DNA of 64,000 nucleotides, taken from contig CM022369.1 in NCBI GenBank assembly GCA_011800155.1, positions 620,001 to 684,000 on the forward strand, in the 5' to 3' direction. Below the pieces are notes generated by a model. It was not told where the DNA came from and did no database searches. It worked only from the letters and a program-made list of their open reading frames with translations. Positions 23,722 to 36,072 of the stretch are shown piece by piece. The number at the start of each line of letters is the position of its first letter. Positions within the stretch are counted from its first letter, which is position 1. Position numbers and translations under genes: made by a program. This stretch comes from Flammulina velutipes (taxonomy: Eukaryota > Basidiomycota > Agaricomycetes > Agaricales > Physalacriaceae).

Positions 23722-24650
23722 ATGGCACCTTCATTCTACCGGGACGTGTCTCTGGTTCATAGGGGATTACCACAGACTGCCGAAGATATGCTGGCCACTA
23801 GCATCTCGCCGACTAACTTGGCCATCGTTATCGTCATAGTGGTACTCCTACTAAGTGGTATGTCGTATCAGCCTGGGTAGATGCGCTTACAATAACTCGA
23901 AAAGTAGGACTCGCGTGTTGGATCGTAAAGAGAAGACGGAGAAAGCCCAAGGAGAGCATGCTCGTGGATGGACCCCACAGCCCTCCAGACGACGAGAAGT
24001 CTTTTTCAGCCACAGAAGCTGAGGGGTCCACGGAGGATATTGTCCATCCTCTCCGAAGTTGGCCACTACCCCATTTTCAGCTGGCTACTGACACTGAGAG
24101 CGGTCGGTGGGCACCACAGACTCTCCGTAGTCCTCGGTCTACCCAACGCTTACGACCAAGCATCCTCGTTCCAAGCTCTCTGAGTGCCATAGCGGAAGTG
24201 AACACCCCGCCGCCCTCGTACACTCTTTTCGTCTCTAACGCGAACCGGAACTCGCCTGTGCTGCCACTCGTGGACGTGAAGGCCAAAGTTCCAACCCCAG
24301 TTCCCGCTAGGGTGCAAAGTTTTGTATCCCGTCGTGTTTCTTTCTCGACAAAACAGGATGTCTCTAAAGTCCCATTGCCCTCAACCCAGCCTACGCGGTC
24401 GCTCCTTCCCCGTCTCATGACTGTCTTTGAAGCGCACGATCCCACTCTCGACGACGAGCTAAGTGTCAGAGAGGGTGACGTCGTGCGTCTGCTTCATGAA
24501 TACGAAGACAACTGGTGCATGGCGCAGCTTGTCGGATGGAAGGACGCGCCAAAAGGCGTCCTGCCGCGGCGCTGCCTAGGCGAGCGGAAACCGCTTGGAG
24601 GCAGGATTCCGTCCGCAGTTCTGCGAAACCATTTTCGCTCTTGCTCGTAA
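23722..24650 (+). CDS. Single-pass membrane protein with SH3 domain
   Basis: Starts MAPSFYRDVSLVHRG. A membrane span (LAIVIVIVVLLLSGLACWIV) is formed across an intron at about 23859-23908 and is followed by a basic stop-transfer segment (KRRRRKPK), which predicts a cytosolic C-terminal part. After a long Ser/Pro-rich linker comes an SH3 domain near the end: LMTVFEAHDPTLDDELSVRE, GDVVRLLHEYEDNWC, KGVLPRRCL. The acidic RT loop, the Trp of the ligand groove and the G-x-P-like strand are all visible. The layout, short outside part, span and C-terminal SH3, recalls yeast Fus1 and Sho1-type membrane adaptors, but there is only one span, unlike Sho1. Partners are unknown. Confidence 0.75.
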
Positions 24651-24907
24651 TCAGAACGCCATGACGTTCACGTTCTTTCACTTACTATATTTCCATCCTA
24701 TCTATTCAGTCTCGAATGAGGAGGACTCAGATCACCAAGTTGATCTCTCATACTTCCCAGAATCCTCCTAAATTATCATTTTCAGGCCTGAGGCCAGGTT
24801 GCACTTGTTTTGGTCTGGAACTAACTTTGAAGGACGTCGTTGTGGATTCTGTATTTTGATAATATGCGCCAATAATGCAGCAGAGTAATGTACCACATAT
24901 TCGATAT

Positions 24908-25706
24908 TCAGCTCTCAGGCAATATAGCCTTTCGCTTGTACTTGCCTTGATCGCGAAGCCACTGTTAAGGAGAGTGAGTTCAAAAGATGGCATTTGCTGT
25001 GGAGGGTACGTACAGTTCGGTACTGGTGAAGGTCGCCAATTTTCTCACCTATGTGGTGTTATAGACATGTGGCGCGGGGAAACAGGTTTCACTGACCATA
25101 ATAATCAGGGACAGGCGATGTTGGGCTTTGTAGCGAGGCGTCCACTCTGTTTTTTGCTATTCTGTGGAAGAATGCTGCATCACGGGCGTCAAAAAGTTCT
25201 ATCGTAGAACGATTCCTTAGGCGCCATAAGTATGAACCAGCGGTAGGACCTAGAACAATTCCAAGACCTGGACGGGACACGTTAGGGAGCATTGTTGACG
25301 AGCAGGGAGGATGTGTACCCATTGTTGCAGCAGTACATCCACCGAAGAATATAAAGGGATCGATACCCTGGCATTGAATTAGTGAAAAGGCAATTTCGTT
25401 GAGGAATAATACACGACGCACCATGATGGGCTTCGTAGGATCAGTGTCAAGCGAGCCAAAGTAGTATGCGCCACCGAAAAGGCCTGCAGCTGCACATGGC
25501 AATGTGGATACCTATATTGACCGTCAACACGAACTGTATATTTTTGTTGTACTGATACTCACTCTCTGCCAAATATGCCTGCTCCTCCTCATAGCAAGAT
25601 ATTCTGGCCAGCTCATCGTCGTTTCGGCCTTCGTTGAATTCAGCCGTGCATTGCGCAGAATAGGGTTGATTCTTTTGAGTGTTGGGCGAAATAGACCCGC
25701 CTCCAT
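24908..25706 (-). CDS. PAM17: Pam17, mitochondrial import motor subunit
   Basis: Inner-membrane protein of the TIM23-associated import motor, which helps pull precursor proteins into the matrix. The N-terminus MEAGLFRPTLKRINPILRNA is basic and can serve as a presequence. Rebuilt blocks: SWPEYLAMRRSRHIWQR, then VSTLPCAAAGLFGGAYYFGS (first membrane span), LDTDPTKPI, GIDPFIFFGGCTAATM (second span), GLGIVLGPTAGSYLWRL, FFHRIAKNRVDASLQS, NPVPDYYG-like PVPDYYG, and the end GEKIGDLHQYRTWLRDQGKY with stop at 24908-24910. Five short introns are needed. The gene is divergent from the SNF2-type gene with very little space between the two starts. Confidence 0.9.
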
Positions 25707-25818
25707 TTGAACGTTGAACGCGTAGTGGTGGTCAAAATGAGGAATGCAGCACAGCCACAATACTAACCCCCGCTTGGCAAGTTATCTTTCGCACTTCCAG
25801 TCTTCCACAACAAATTTC

Positions 25819-28800
25819 ATGACCATCCCTGCCTGCCCTACATGCACTTCCTACAGTGCGAAACATAAATCTCGAAAAATCCTCTCTACCAGCGAGAGTC
25901 TCTTCCCTATCGGCACTCTACGCTTGTCAAAATTACCCACAAGCGTGTTCGTGTCATGTCCACGGTGCATGCCATCGACAAGTCCAGAAGGAAGGCACTG
26001 TATAACTGGAAACAGAGTTCTGCAGACGCTCTGTGGCGACAAGGCCCCCCACACGAAAGATATCGACTTCCTGACCCAACATGACTTTGTAACTGCTGAG
26101 ATCGAGCTGATCACAGGCTCTGACACAGACCTTTTCGTCAGGATTTCTATCGTTCCCCATGATCTCCCAGGCTGTGGAGGTCAGCTCATGAATAGGAACC
26201 GCAAGACAGTTTCTGACGCCCAGCAACACTATCAGAATTTGCTCCCTTGTCTGCTGGATCAGCATGGTTCCTCGCCCTCCCCCGTCTTCTTGTCCAAAGT
26301 GGTATGAGGTACTTATATCTTTATGTTCACCATCTGATATTTGTCCAGGACAATAGGACACTTTCTGGAATCTATAGCGACCTTCCTTCTCCCCCACTTC
26401 CGTCGCTTCCTACCGACAAAATCATTTCTAGATTGCTCGACTTGCATGACGACCTCGTAGGATTTGGGCTGCGAACGAAATTATACAATTACCAACGGGA
26501 GACAGTCGCCTCAATGATCGCTAACGAGCGTACGACGCGTCCACGCGTCGATCCACTTTACCTTCGTTTGATAGCACTAGACGGGCGAGAGTTCTACTTC
26601 CAGCCCAAGACAATGGTGGCCCTCTTAGAACAACCCCAAGTTACAGCATCTTCCGGGGGAATCCTTTGCGAAGAACTCGGTAAGTCTCGTGGATATTCAA
26701 ACCAACCTTTCTCTTGAACTCAACCTCAGGTACTGGAAAGACTGTCATGATCCTGAGTGTTGTGCTAGCGACGCGGCAGACCCTCTCATCCCCAGAGCCA
26801 TCAATTGTAAAACCCCGTCCCGTGTATACTCCCGTCTCTCTTTCTGCATTTCCCGCTTACACTGCAGAACGCAGGCGATTGTTACGGAGAACCACACCAT
26901 ACGATGAACATCTCCCTTTCCCATCACTACGTGATATTCTCTTTCACCGTGGACTTACCGCTCCCGAAACGACATTTCCCAATCCCATACTGACTTCCAT
27001 GCGATCCGCGCAATACCTCAACTTATCTCATTGCTGGGAAACTTTGCAGGCAACACCACATCTGGTAGATCGCCTCAGAACCAACCAGCCATTTTATTAT
27101 CATACGAAGGACAACACCACCGACTGCGAGCGTACCCAGAGAGGTTCCGATAAAGACAAACCCAGAAAGATATACCTAACCACGGGAACATTGATCATCG
27201 TCCCCGTCACCCTTCTACGTCAATGGGAGCGCGAAGTGCACAAACATGTACAGTGCGACGATCTTCGACTACTCGTTGTCCATTCGAAGGACAAGTTGCC
27301 GAAAGCGAAAGAGCTTGCCTCAGCTTACGATGTGAGTGTATCATTGGACAGTGTATCCTGCGTCTTAGCAAATTTATCTTCAGGTTGTACTAATGACCGT
27401 TCCTCGTAAGTTTACTCTGCTCTGACCACGCTTTGATTAATCAGTTATCGGACAGGTTTCTCGAGGGAGAAGAATGTAACGGCGGAAAGGAACTCTTGTA
27501 AATGTGGTTTTCTGCCGGACACACGGATCCCCGATTGCGAATGTTCCAGTGCCGGGCTATCTCCCCTAATGCAGATTAGATGGAAACGTCTGGTTGTAGA
27601 CGAAGGGCACGTCTCTGCAGCGACTAACACTAATCTGACTCCACTTGCACAATCACTGAGTGTTGAACATAGGTGGATAGTCACAGGCACCCCGACTACA
27701 AATCTACTTGGTCTGGGGTTTGGTTCAAACTGCAATATGCCATCCAACGATCAGGTTGAGGAGCCCGAGGTGATATCATCAACAGACCCCATTGACGACG
27801 CCACTCGAGAGTCGGACGATACACAACTCCAACGCGTATGGACGGACCACGATCGACAAGATTTGACAAAGCTAGGCAACATGATCAGTAAATTCCTGGG
27901 AGTGAAGCAGTTTGTCGCGCCATCGAAATCCTTCACGGAGATGGTCGCTGCGCTTATGGGTGACAATGGACCCCTTCCTGGTGCAATAACGGTATTGCAA
28001 CAGGTCATGGAATCGGTGATGGTTCGTCACAGGTGCGTATGTCTTATTATCTTACCTCACCAATGTACTGATATCACCACAGAGTGGAGGATGTTGAAAA
28101 GGACATCGTGCTGCCTCCTATCACGCAAGAGTCAGTCTTCTTAGACCTGGAACCATTGGCCGTCAAGTCGTACAACGCCCTCCAGGCATCAATCGCTATC
28201 AACGCCATCGATTCACAAAGGACAGACGAAGTCAGTGGACTTATTACTAACAGTATCTTGTCTTGCTGATTTCAGCTTAACTAGGATTACTTGTTCCATA
28301 GCTCTGTAAGTGTCACTTTTGCCTACCCCCAAAAATCCATCTGAAACACAGCTAGAAAATAACTTTCTTGCGAGAGCTCATGGAAAACATGTCACAGTCT
28401 GTTCTTGTGTCTGAACCTATCAACCTGAAATAATGTGCTTTAGGATTCTATTCTGGGCCGTCGACGAAAGGTATTACAATACACCAGAAATGCTGGCCAA
28501 CGCGGAGATCACCATCGAAACTGCCAAAGGACGAAATGTGTCTGTCGAGGATATGACACTTCTACACGATGCTCTGGATTGTGTGTGGGTATTTTCTTTA
28601 CTTTTGTGCTCCCAATTACCTTACCGCCTTGTGTAGGCGAGAAGCGGCATCTGATCATCTCTGGGGAAGCATTCAAGACCATGGCGACCACCTGGCATAC
28701 CAAGTCACTCAAATATCGATTCCCCTGTTTGACTCTTGGACACGCGTACCATTCACGAATAACGACGGCCTTCGATTCCTGCACGGGGACAGGTTGATGG

Positions 28801-30073
28801 AGATTCGCGAAACTGTTACCAAAAGACCTCTCATATCAGATGAGCAGATGCTCGAACGGGCGAAAGCTATTTCTCACAGAGATCTTTTGCAGGAGGAATT
28901 TGCTGCGGAGATATTGAAGCGGCAGGACCGAAAGGAACGCAAGACAAGTCAATTGCATAAGAGTGCCAAGAAGACTGCCTCTGCAGAAATGATCAACGAC
29001 ATGAAGAAAGAGCTCAATGCCACTCTGAAACGACTGGAGGCATTGGAGACGCAGGACGATGACTCGGCACCTGATACACCTATCAACACCCTCAGATCGG
29101 AAATCATTGGAGGGCTCATATCCTCCTCCCCGCACCGAAACATTAGTGTTGGGAAATCTTGCTCCAGCAAACTGAACTACATCATTAATGAGGTGTGTAA
29201 CACAGTTTTGGTGCTTCACACGCTGATCTGTTCTTCCTCTAGGTCTTACAATATGCATTCAGCGAGAAATTCCTCATATTTTCTCGATCAGTTCTGACGC
29301 TCGCCTGGATTGGTGAAGCATTAGAGCTCCTCGGCATAAAGTTTCTCTCTTTCACAACTGTGCACTCAATATCTCTCCGAGAGCAAACAGTGCTCACATT
29401 TGAGACTTCCGATACCTTTCGTGTGTTTTTGATGGAGCTAAAGCATGGCGCTCGAGGGTTGTGAGTCCGCTCGCTGCCTGTGTTCGATGGATTGTTGTCT
29501 GACCCTGTGGCAGAAATCTCGTCTCCGCTTCGAGGGTGATATTTTGTGAGCCGGTGTGGGAGGCTGATGTGGAGAGCCAGGCAGTCAAGCGTGTGCATCG
29601 AATTGGACAGACAAGGCCTGTTACAGGTATGCCACTGCAGTGCTATGCCATATTTGTCGCTAACTAGTCTTTTCAGTGAAGACACTTGCGATTCGAAAGA
29701 CCGCCGAGGAGAACATGATCCATAGAAGAAAGGCACTCCAATCAGCAAGTACTAATAAGCAGCCACGGCTATTGGACGATGCGGGATTCAGGAGTTACAT
29801 TGAAGTACGTAGTTTCTACCCTAACGATGAATGGTCAATTCACCCTTCTAGAATCCCAAATTCATTCGTGATACGCCTCAGGAATTACCAGAAGTGAACT
29901 TTCAGCTCTTCAATGTCTCTCAACTCGACACTTCCACCGAATCAGACGTGGATCCCGAGTATTGTGTCGCCCCCCCTCAAAAACGCAAGCTGAAGAGAGT
30001 CCACGTCGAGACATCATCCCAGGAGGACTTGCCACCATCGAAGAAAGCATCTATAGTGCGATTTATAGATTGA
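25819..30073 (+). CDS. SNF2-family DNA-dependent ATPase
   Basis: Begins [16 protein letters not shown]; an upstream in-frame ATG at 25744 would leave only 38 bases to the divergent Pam17 start, so I prefer 25819. The N-terminal part has CxxC pairs. The ATPase motifs are split by introns but clear: [12 protein letters not shown], Walker [29 protein letters not shown], motif II VVDEGH and motif [17 protein letters not shown] Cys-rich stretch ([16 protein letters not shown]) lies just before motif II. The C-terminal lobe includes [33 protein letters not shown] and motif [16 protein letters not shown] basic tail ends KASIVRFID. Roughly 200 residues are inserted between motifs I and Ia. Layout suggests a Rad5/SHPRH-like remodeller or translocase in DNA repair, but no RING finger was found, so the subfamily is open. 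Confidence 0.82.
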
Positions 30074-30217
30074 TCAATGGCATTGTTGTATTTTACCTAT
30101 GTAGCGATGTTGTGTATACTTGATTCAGTGATCTAATGTGCGTGCGCGTGTAACTAAATATAACGGAGAGTTTGCGGTCTCTATGACATCAGTCTTCGCC
30201 TCTTGACCGCGACGACC

Positions 30218-31520
30218 ATGCTAGCAACCTGCTCGCAGCCATTCGTTCTTATCTTGACCTTCATCCTTGGCCTATTTCCTGGTATTCATCGCCCAGACGT
30301 TGCTCCATATATGCGATTCGTGACATATAACTTGCGATACGACTCTCGACCCGATGGTATACCTGTTTCACAGTCCATCTCAGCGCTGCCCAATCAGTTA
30401 GAGGAGCGCCCATATCTATCTCTAAGCGGGGAGCAGCCGTGGAGCAAGCGGAGACTGGTAGTTGCTGAACAGCTCCTGAGCGAAAGAATCGTCTTAGCTG
30501 GCTTTCAAGAGGCATTGATACGGCAAGTCAAAGACCTAGCCGAGTTGTTTGGGAAGGACTGGGCTTGGGTACGTCTTTCAACTACGCAGCTTCAGTCTCC
30601 CTAGAGCTAAGGCCAAACAGGTGGGTGTCGGCAGAGATGACGGGAAAGAAGCCAGTGAATTCAGTCCAATTTTCTATAAGAAGTGCGTACACGCGTCATG
30701 CTCTACCGTCAGTTCTGACTCTAAATTAGAACAGAGCTAACTCTCTTGTCTCATGATACATTCTGGCTGTCGTGTGTGTCCCAGTGTTTCAATCCGGCAT
30801 ACACTGACTTGTCTTGGTTGCCAGGAAAACACCATTCTCTCCTTCACGTTATCCCGGTGCAGGGTCCAATCGTCTATGCACTGCCGCGCACTTCATGCTA
30901 GCCGATGGGAAACGCAAGTTTACGGTATTCAATACCCACCTAGACGATCAATCAGAAAAACAACGACAGGAAGGCGTGTCGCTGGTTCTCCACCGCGCCC
31001 GGTATGAGGCCTTAACCACCGGTTGGCCTGTGTTCCTGTTGGGCGACCTGAATAGGTATAATCTCCTATGATTAACGTGCTGCACCAACACTTTCTTATT
31101 CATCTTCTCGACAGTCCGGCAGAAGGCGAAGACACCGGTGCATATCGCATCGTCACTGGATTAGAGCAGCCGTTGCCTATCAACGAAACCTTCGCCGCGA
31201 AGTACGCGGCTAAGAACACCAATGAGCTTTTCAAGATGCTCGATCTCCGCGGGGAGACTGCGCCACAGAAGGTGTCAAACAACTTTGCTACCTTCACTGG
31301 TTTCACGAAGCCTGGTGATCCAACAGAATGGAAGCGTATTGACTTCATTTTCGGAGGTAGCACCATGGGATGGTGAGTAATATTCTAGTTCTCAACTGGT
31401 AGAAGGATGTACTGACTCTTGGTCAGGTCCTCTGAGGGTTACAAAGTCCTTTCTGCGTTATCAGATGACGGGATTCTGGCCAGCGACCATCGCCCTGTAT
31501 TTGCCGACATTTCGATCTAA
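30218..31520 (+). CDS. Endonuclease/exonuclease/phosphatase-fold enzyme, likely secreted
   Basis: Starts MLATCSQPFVLILTFILGLF, a hydrophobic signal-peptide-like leader. The metal-dependent phosphodiesterase fold is marked by, in order: RFVTYNLRYDSRPDG, AGFQEALIRQVKDL, VFNTHLDDQSEKQRQEG, VFLLGDLN, RIDFIFGG and SDHRPVFADISI. These supply the usual Asn, Glu, Asp/Asn and His residues of the active site. Four or so short introns occur, for example after DWAW near 30569 and after GDLN near 31054. Close fungal relatives are secreted or vacuolar phosphatase/nuclease-like proteins whose substrate is not settled. It could cleave nucleic acid, sphingolipid or inositol phosphate; the sequence alone does not say. 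Confidence 0.83.
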
Positions 31521-31712
31521 ATAAACTCACTCATTCTGTATCACGGGCTGTATATCAAACTTGCATTAATACCCTGCTGTCATTGAATGCTTTTCATAGT
31601 CCAGGTATACGTCAACACAGTGCATTCATTTCCGACAAAGGAATAAAACATGCTCCCAGTTGGATGCAACCATGTACATGAATGATATAAGTACCGTCAA
31701 AATGCGCAACGT

Positions 31713-34035
31713 TCATATCACGTAGCGATAGTCAGGATGTCTATCTCCAAGTCGCAATTTCTCCGCGTCAGTCGTCTCGTCCACCTCAATACTGTCACTC
31801 TTCTCCTTGCCATCGCCCACGTTATTGGCGTCTAAAGCGTCTCTTCTCCTATTCTCCCTCGACATTGAGACCCACAGATAGGCCGTTATCACGATAGCAA
31901 ACACCAAATACCCAATGGATATGATATGAGGTTTTCGATATCGATGGCCAGAGAAATTAGGCCGGTAAATGAGGACGCTGCCAACAGTAATCAGATCCAT
32001 GCATTCTGCTGAGTCGTATGAAACACATACCCGGCTATAGCTCCAGTGTCTCCGATAGTGATTTGCATGGCAACTGCTATAGCTCGCTTGGTTTGGCCAG
32101 AGACGTTCTCGCTCGGCCAGCTAGTCAGTAACAGGGCCTTTCAGCCTAAGAAAGTATGGGAGAGGCTACTACGCACCTGAGGAGCAGTGCATTCCCAACA
32201 TAGATACCAACGGCAGCGAAATGGACTCCGACATATTGTCCCCCGGCTAGATGGATGTATATGAGCTAGGCGATAATATGAGGATATGTCTATACGTACC
32301 ATTTTTCGCAGTGATGAGTATAATGTAACCTTGGCACAATTGGGTTAACATCGGCGCCCACTGGCAGCAGATTTACTCACCGATAATTGCGACGACACCC
32401 GCACCAATGATGAATGGAGCTCGCAGGTTGTATCGAGCGGACGCCCATACGGTCAGCCAGATGGAAACACTGGCAAGGGCATTCGGAGGGACAGTCATTC
32501 TACCAGTGCGTCAGCTTTAATCAACGCGGAGATGATACAAATTAACACACAGCTGTGCCTGCCAACTTTTGAACCCAAGGCCAGCAATGATCGAAGGCTA
32601 GGACGAAACACATGAGCTTCCGTATGGCAAGTATGCAAATAACCGAAATACCATGAACAAACTGAGCGAGTAAAGAACAAACGCGAAGCCGTGGAAAAGA
32701 AGCGCATAGCCCCACACCAAGTGATCTGTAAAGGCTTGTCGTACGTAGTACCATTCAAATTTCTCTTGAGATCCAGCATCTGAGTCTTCCTTGAGTATCG
32801 CAAGGAGTCTTGATCTTTCTTCTTCCGTGAGCTGTGCGGATTTAGTATTGTTTGACATGAAACAGAACCACACATACAAATTTGGCTTTATGGGACCAGG
32901 TCGGAACGAGAAAGTACGCCACAAGCGATACTGCAATGGTCAGTATACCCTCTATGATGAAAATCCTGATAGGGTGCATCAGTAAAGGCTGATAGGTCGA
33001 CAGTCAACATTTATCTCACCAAGCCCATCCCTGACGTCCGCCTACGCCGTCCATTTTCCCCAAACCGAAAGCCAGTATACCTGCGAAGATGATTACAACA
33101 CAGACCATTATTTTAGGTGACGATCTACCTCCAAAGGCTCCTGCTAGCGCGGCACCACCGAAGAATATGGCCACACGCCAGCTTCGCTCACGCCTGATTT
33201 GCTCTGTGAGTAGACGAGGATTTCATGTGCAAACTGCCACTCACCGACGATAGTACACAGAAAAGAGGAATATGACACCGGGGAACAGACCAGCTTCAGT
33301 GACACCCAGCACTATGAATATGAGTTGTGAGATGCGTGCCAACAGCAGACAGTCTGGATACGTACAAAATCGTACGCCTAAGAGGCCCGCTTGGTTCGTG
33401 ATGAGTCCTTGACCTACACTGGCAATTCCCCAAGCTAGTGTTAACGTTGGGAGCCATATTTGAGGATCAAAACGCTTCAGTCTATAAAGTCGTTGAAGGA
33501 TAAGTTGCTTTTCTTCAAAAGTGGAGATGGTGTCGCGTACATAATCTAGAGAAATTACGCATGAGTCATGATTTCGATAGAGAATGCCAAATGATGTACG
33601 TTGGTGGGAACCTCGAAGATAACGTAGGCGACAAAGTACAGCGCCAACGCTGTGTTGTATGCCGGAGGAGATAGATTGATATCCTATGTTCAACAGTCAA
33701 ACCTCGTTCTGAAAATAAACATGCAGACTACCTCTGCTAGTCCAACGATGCTGATGAAATGTTAGCCAGCTAGTAGCGTCCATGATACTTTCATACCGGG
33801 CATTGCCTATATTAGTCCTGGGGTTAATCAGTCATCTGTATGAAGAAGTATGGTCACACGAACCGGTCTAAGAAGCTGAGAAGATAGAGCAGAGTCAAGA
33901 TTGGTATCAGCCTTCAATGTGATAGTGTCAGTAAGTGGGAGAATGAAGATATTGCTAGCCTGACCTCAGGTCAATCTTTCGCAAGAGCTTCGCGTCTTCC
34001 CGAGTGTGTCCAAGTTTCAGACTAGAAGGCGCCAT
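31713..34035 (-). CDS. MFS transporter, Dal5-type anion:cation symporter
   Basis: Starts MAPSSLKLGHTREDAKLLRK and continues RLIPILTLLYLLSFLDR, a typical first span of the allantoate permease (ACS) family. Further blocks: PAYNTALALYFVAYVIFEVP, ILKRFDPQIWLPTLTLAWGI, GVRFCLGVTEAGLFPGVIFL and FSVYYRR, then later spans broken by many short introns, ending EVDETTDAEKLRLGDRHPDY with stop at 31713-31715. About twelve membrane spans are expected. Members of this family import allantoate, nicotinate, pantothenate, biotin and similar organic anions with protons; which one cannot be read here. It lies divergent from the short-chain dehydrogenase gene, which may or may not mean shared control. Confidence 0.85.
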
Positions 34036-34631
34036 TGGACTGATCCGGTGAATGCCCAAGTTCTTTAGGCTGTTATATATTCATTCGTGTCGCCAGAGAG
34101 AATCAGATTGCGCCATCATTGAGTGTAATGACATTCAATGGGGTCAAGGAACTATATAGTCAGATAACAGAGTGAAGAAGTCGGATGGAAAGACTCTTGG
34201 AGCGAATAGGGATGGGCACCACGGAGATCCGATGGAGTTTGCCGTCAGACTGCAGACGACAAAGTACTCACAGCGCGACGGATGTGCGCATACAATTTGA
34301 TGAGATCATGGGTGTGTCGGAAGAAGGAGAGGAAAAAGAAACCCCCGGAGATTCCCGATGAGGAAAAAGGACTACGCCACTGGCACGTTTGCCGAGTTCG
34401 GATTGATCGGCGACGCAGCTTTGCAAGAACGCTCATGGTAATTGCGCACTCAACGTTGTCACTGACTCCGCCTTCGTGCCGCAAAGGACGCGTTTTATTC
34501 GGCGCCTCTTGGTTTCCGGAACATTGCAAATCCGTCTATCAGTCCGAGTCATGGGGGTGATGCTCGACTTAGAAAAGTACATATACTTACGGGTGCATCA
34601 CAATCGATATTTGATACAACTCACATACAAC
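34036..34631. other. Divergent promoter region
   Basis: Separates the MFS transporter (minus) from the dehydrogenase (plus). Open frames at 34245-34529 (minus) and 34282-34560 (plus) overlap each other and show no family match. Confidence 0.4.
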
Positions 34632-35758
34632 ATGTCTTCTGAGCTCGTCTGGCTCATTACTGGCACTTCGTGCGTCTCTCTTTGGACATACTCTGTGAAC
34701 GTTGTGTTCATTCCGTGTATGAACAGAACTGGCCTGGGACGCGAGCTTGCTCTTGCAGCCCTTTCCCGCGGCGAGAAAGTTATCGCGACAGCTCGTGCCC
34801 GTTCCATAGGACAATTGGACGATCTCAAGGAGAAGGGCGCCGTCACTCTTGAACTTGACTCGGACGTCACATCACCTCTCGACACTCTCAGGTCTGTCGC
34901 GGAGAAGGCGATTGCTATCTATGGTCGCGTCGATGTCTTGGTGAACAACGCTGGTCTGTGTCACATCTCTCGGCCACGGGTAATTAACGCATCTCCGATA
35001 CTGTATGCAGGATATATTCTTGTTGGTGCCCTTGAGGAGTCGACGCCGGAAGAGACTCAAGAACAGTTCAAGTGTGTGGATATTCTTTTTTCAGTCAATA
35101 CAGCCAACGAATATATAGTACAAACGTCTTCGGTGCGCTAAATGTGACATGGGCGATCCTACCTTATATGCGTGAGCGCCACACTGGGATGATTGTCTGG
35201 ACCGGCTCAGTGGGAGGGTGGAAGTATGTACTATCTCATGAGACGTACATCCCTGTTCTCACAAATTGTAGAGCTGTACCAAACGCTGGTCTATATGGCT
35301 CGACAAAATGGGCCCTTCGCGGACTGAGTGAAACTCTCCATGTTGAGATATCACCTCTCGGTCTGCGTAGTATCTGTATAGATTTTGGTTACTTTCGCAC
35401 TTCCTTTCTGAACTCATCCCATCGCAAACCATATGAGCACAGAATCAAAGACTATCGTGAGCTCGCGGAGACCGTGGAGAATACGCTGCAAGGTTAGTTA
35501 TTTATATTATGTTTCGCCTATAGCAAGAAATAATCAAGCCACACAGCGTACAACGGAAATCAACCTGGAGACCCCCAGAAAGGTGTCCAGATCATGGTAG
35601 ATGTTGTGCGTGGAGAAGGTCTGGCATCCGGGAAAGCATTTCCGACATCATTGTTGCTAGGAAGTGATTGCTTATCTGCGGTCAACGAAGAAATGCTGAG
35701 GCAGAGGGAAATGCAAGCTGAATGGGAGGAAGTGACCAAGAGCACCGATTTCTCGTAG
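34632..35758 (+). CDS. Short-chain dehydrogenase/reductase (classical SDR)
   Basis: NAD(P)-dependent oxidoreductase with a Rossmann fold. The glycine motif is formed across the first intron: LITGTS joined to TGLGRELALAAL. Then EKVIATARA, LDSDVTSPLDTLR, VDVLVNNAG joined across a second intron to YILVGALEESTPEE, NVFGALNVTWAILPYM, VWTGSVGG and the active-site GLYGSTKWALRGLSETL (Tyr-x3-Lys). The C-terminal part includes GLRSICIDFGYFRTSFLN. Four introns in total; stop TAG at 35756-35758. An Arg directly after the first strand region (TARAR) is compatible with NADP preference. Substrate unknown; relatives are often annotated as retinol or keto-steroid-like dehydrogenases without proof. Confidence 0.88.
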
Positions 35759-36072
35759 AGGGCTCTGGACATATGAAGGTCTTTGAAAGTGCACACTTAG
35801 TCTTAGTTGAAGACGACTGTGGCTGTTGTCGATTACGGTGTGCGTTATTGCAAGCACAAATTCTTCAGCCCAGACGTGGCAAATTACGAATAGTACATAT
35901 AACTAAAGTATCCAGGCCTTCCTAGTGCAGCGGCCAATAGCCCGACAGCGATGCGAAGCCACAACATGATTATCAATAAACACTGGTATAAGTAAACAGT
36001 CCAAACAGCTTGCAAGCGTCCGAAACACATCCGCAACTTGAACACTTCATAAGCAGTACTGAGAAACTTTCA
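35759..36072. other. Intergenic between convergent genes
   Basis: Contains the 3' flanks of two genes pointing at each other. No coding frame supported. Confidence 0.45.

Noticed and set aside
32495..32936. Separate small genes in the MFS region
   Set aside because: Membrane-span text continues across short introns in one minus-strand gene, so these frames are exons or shadows of the transporter.
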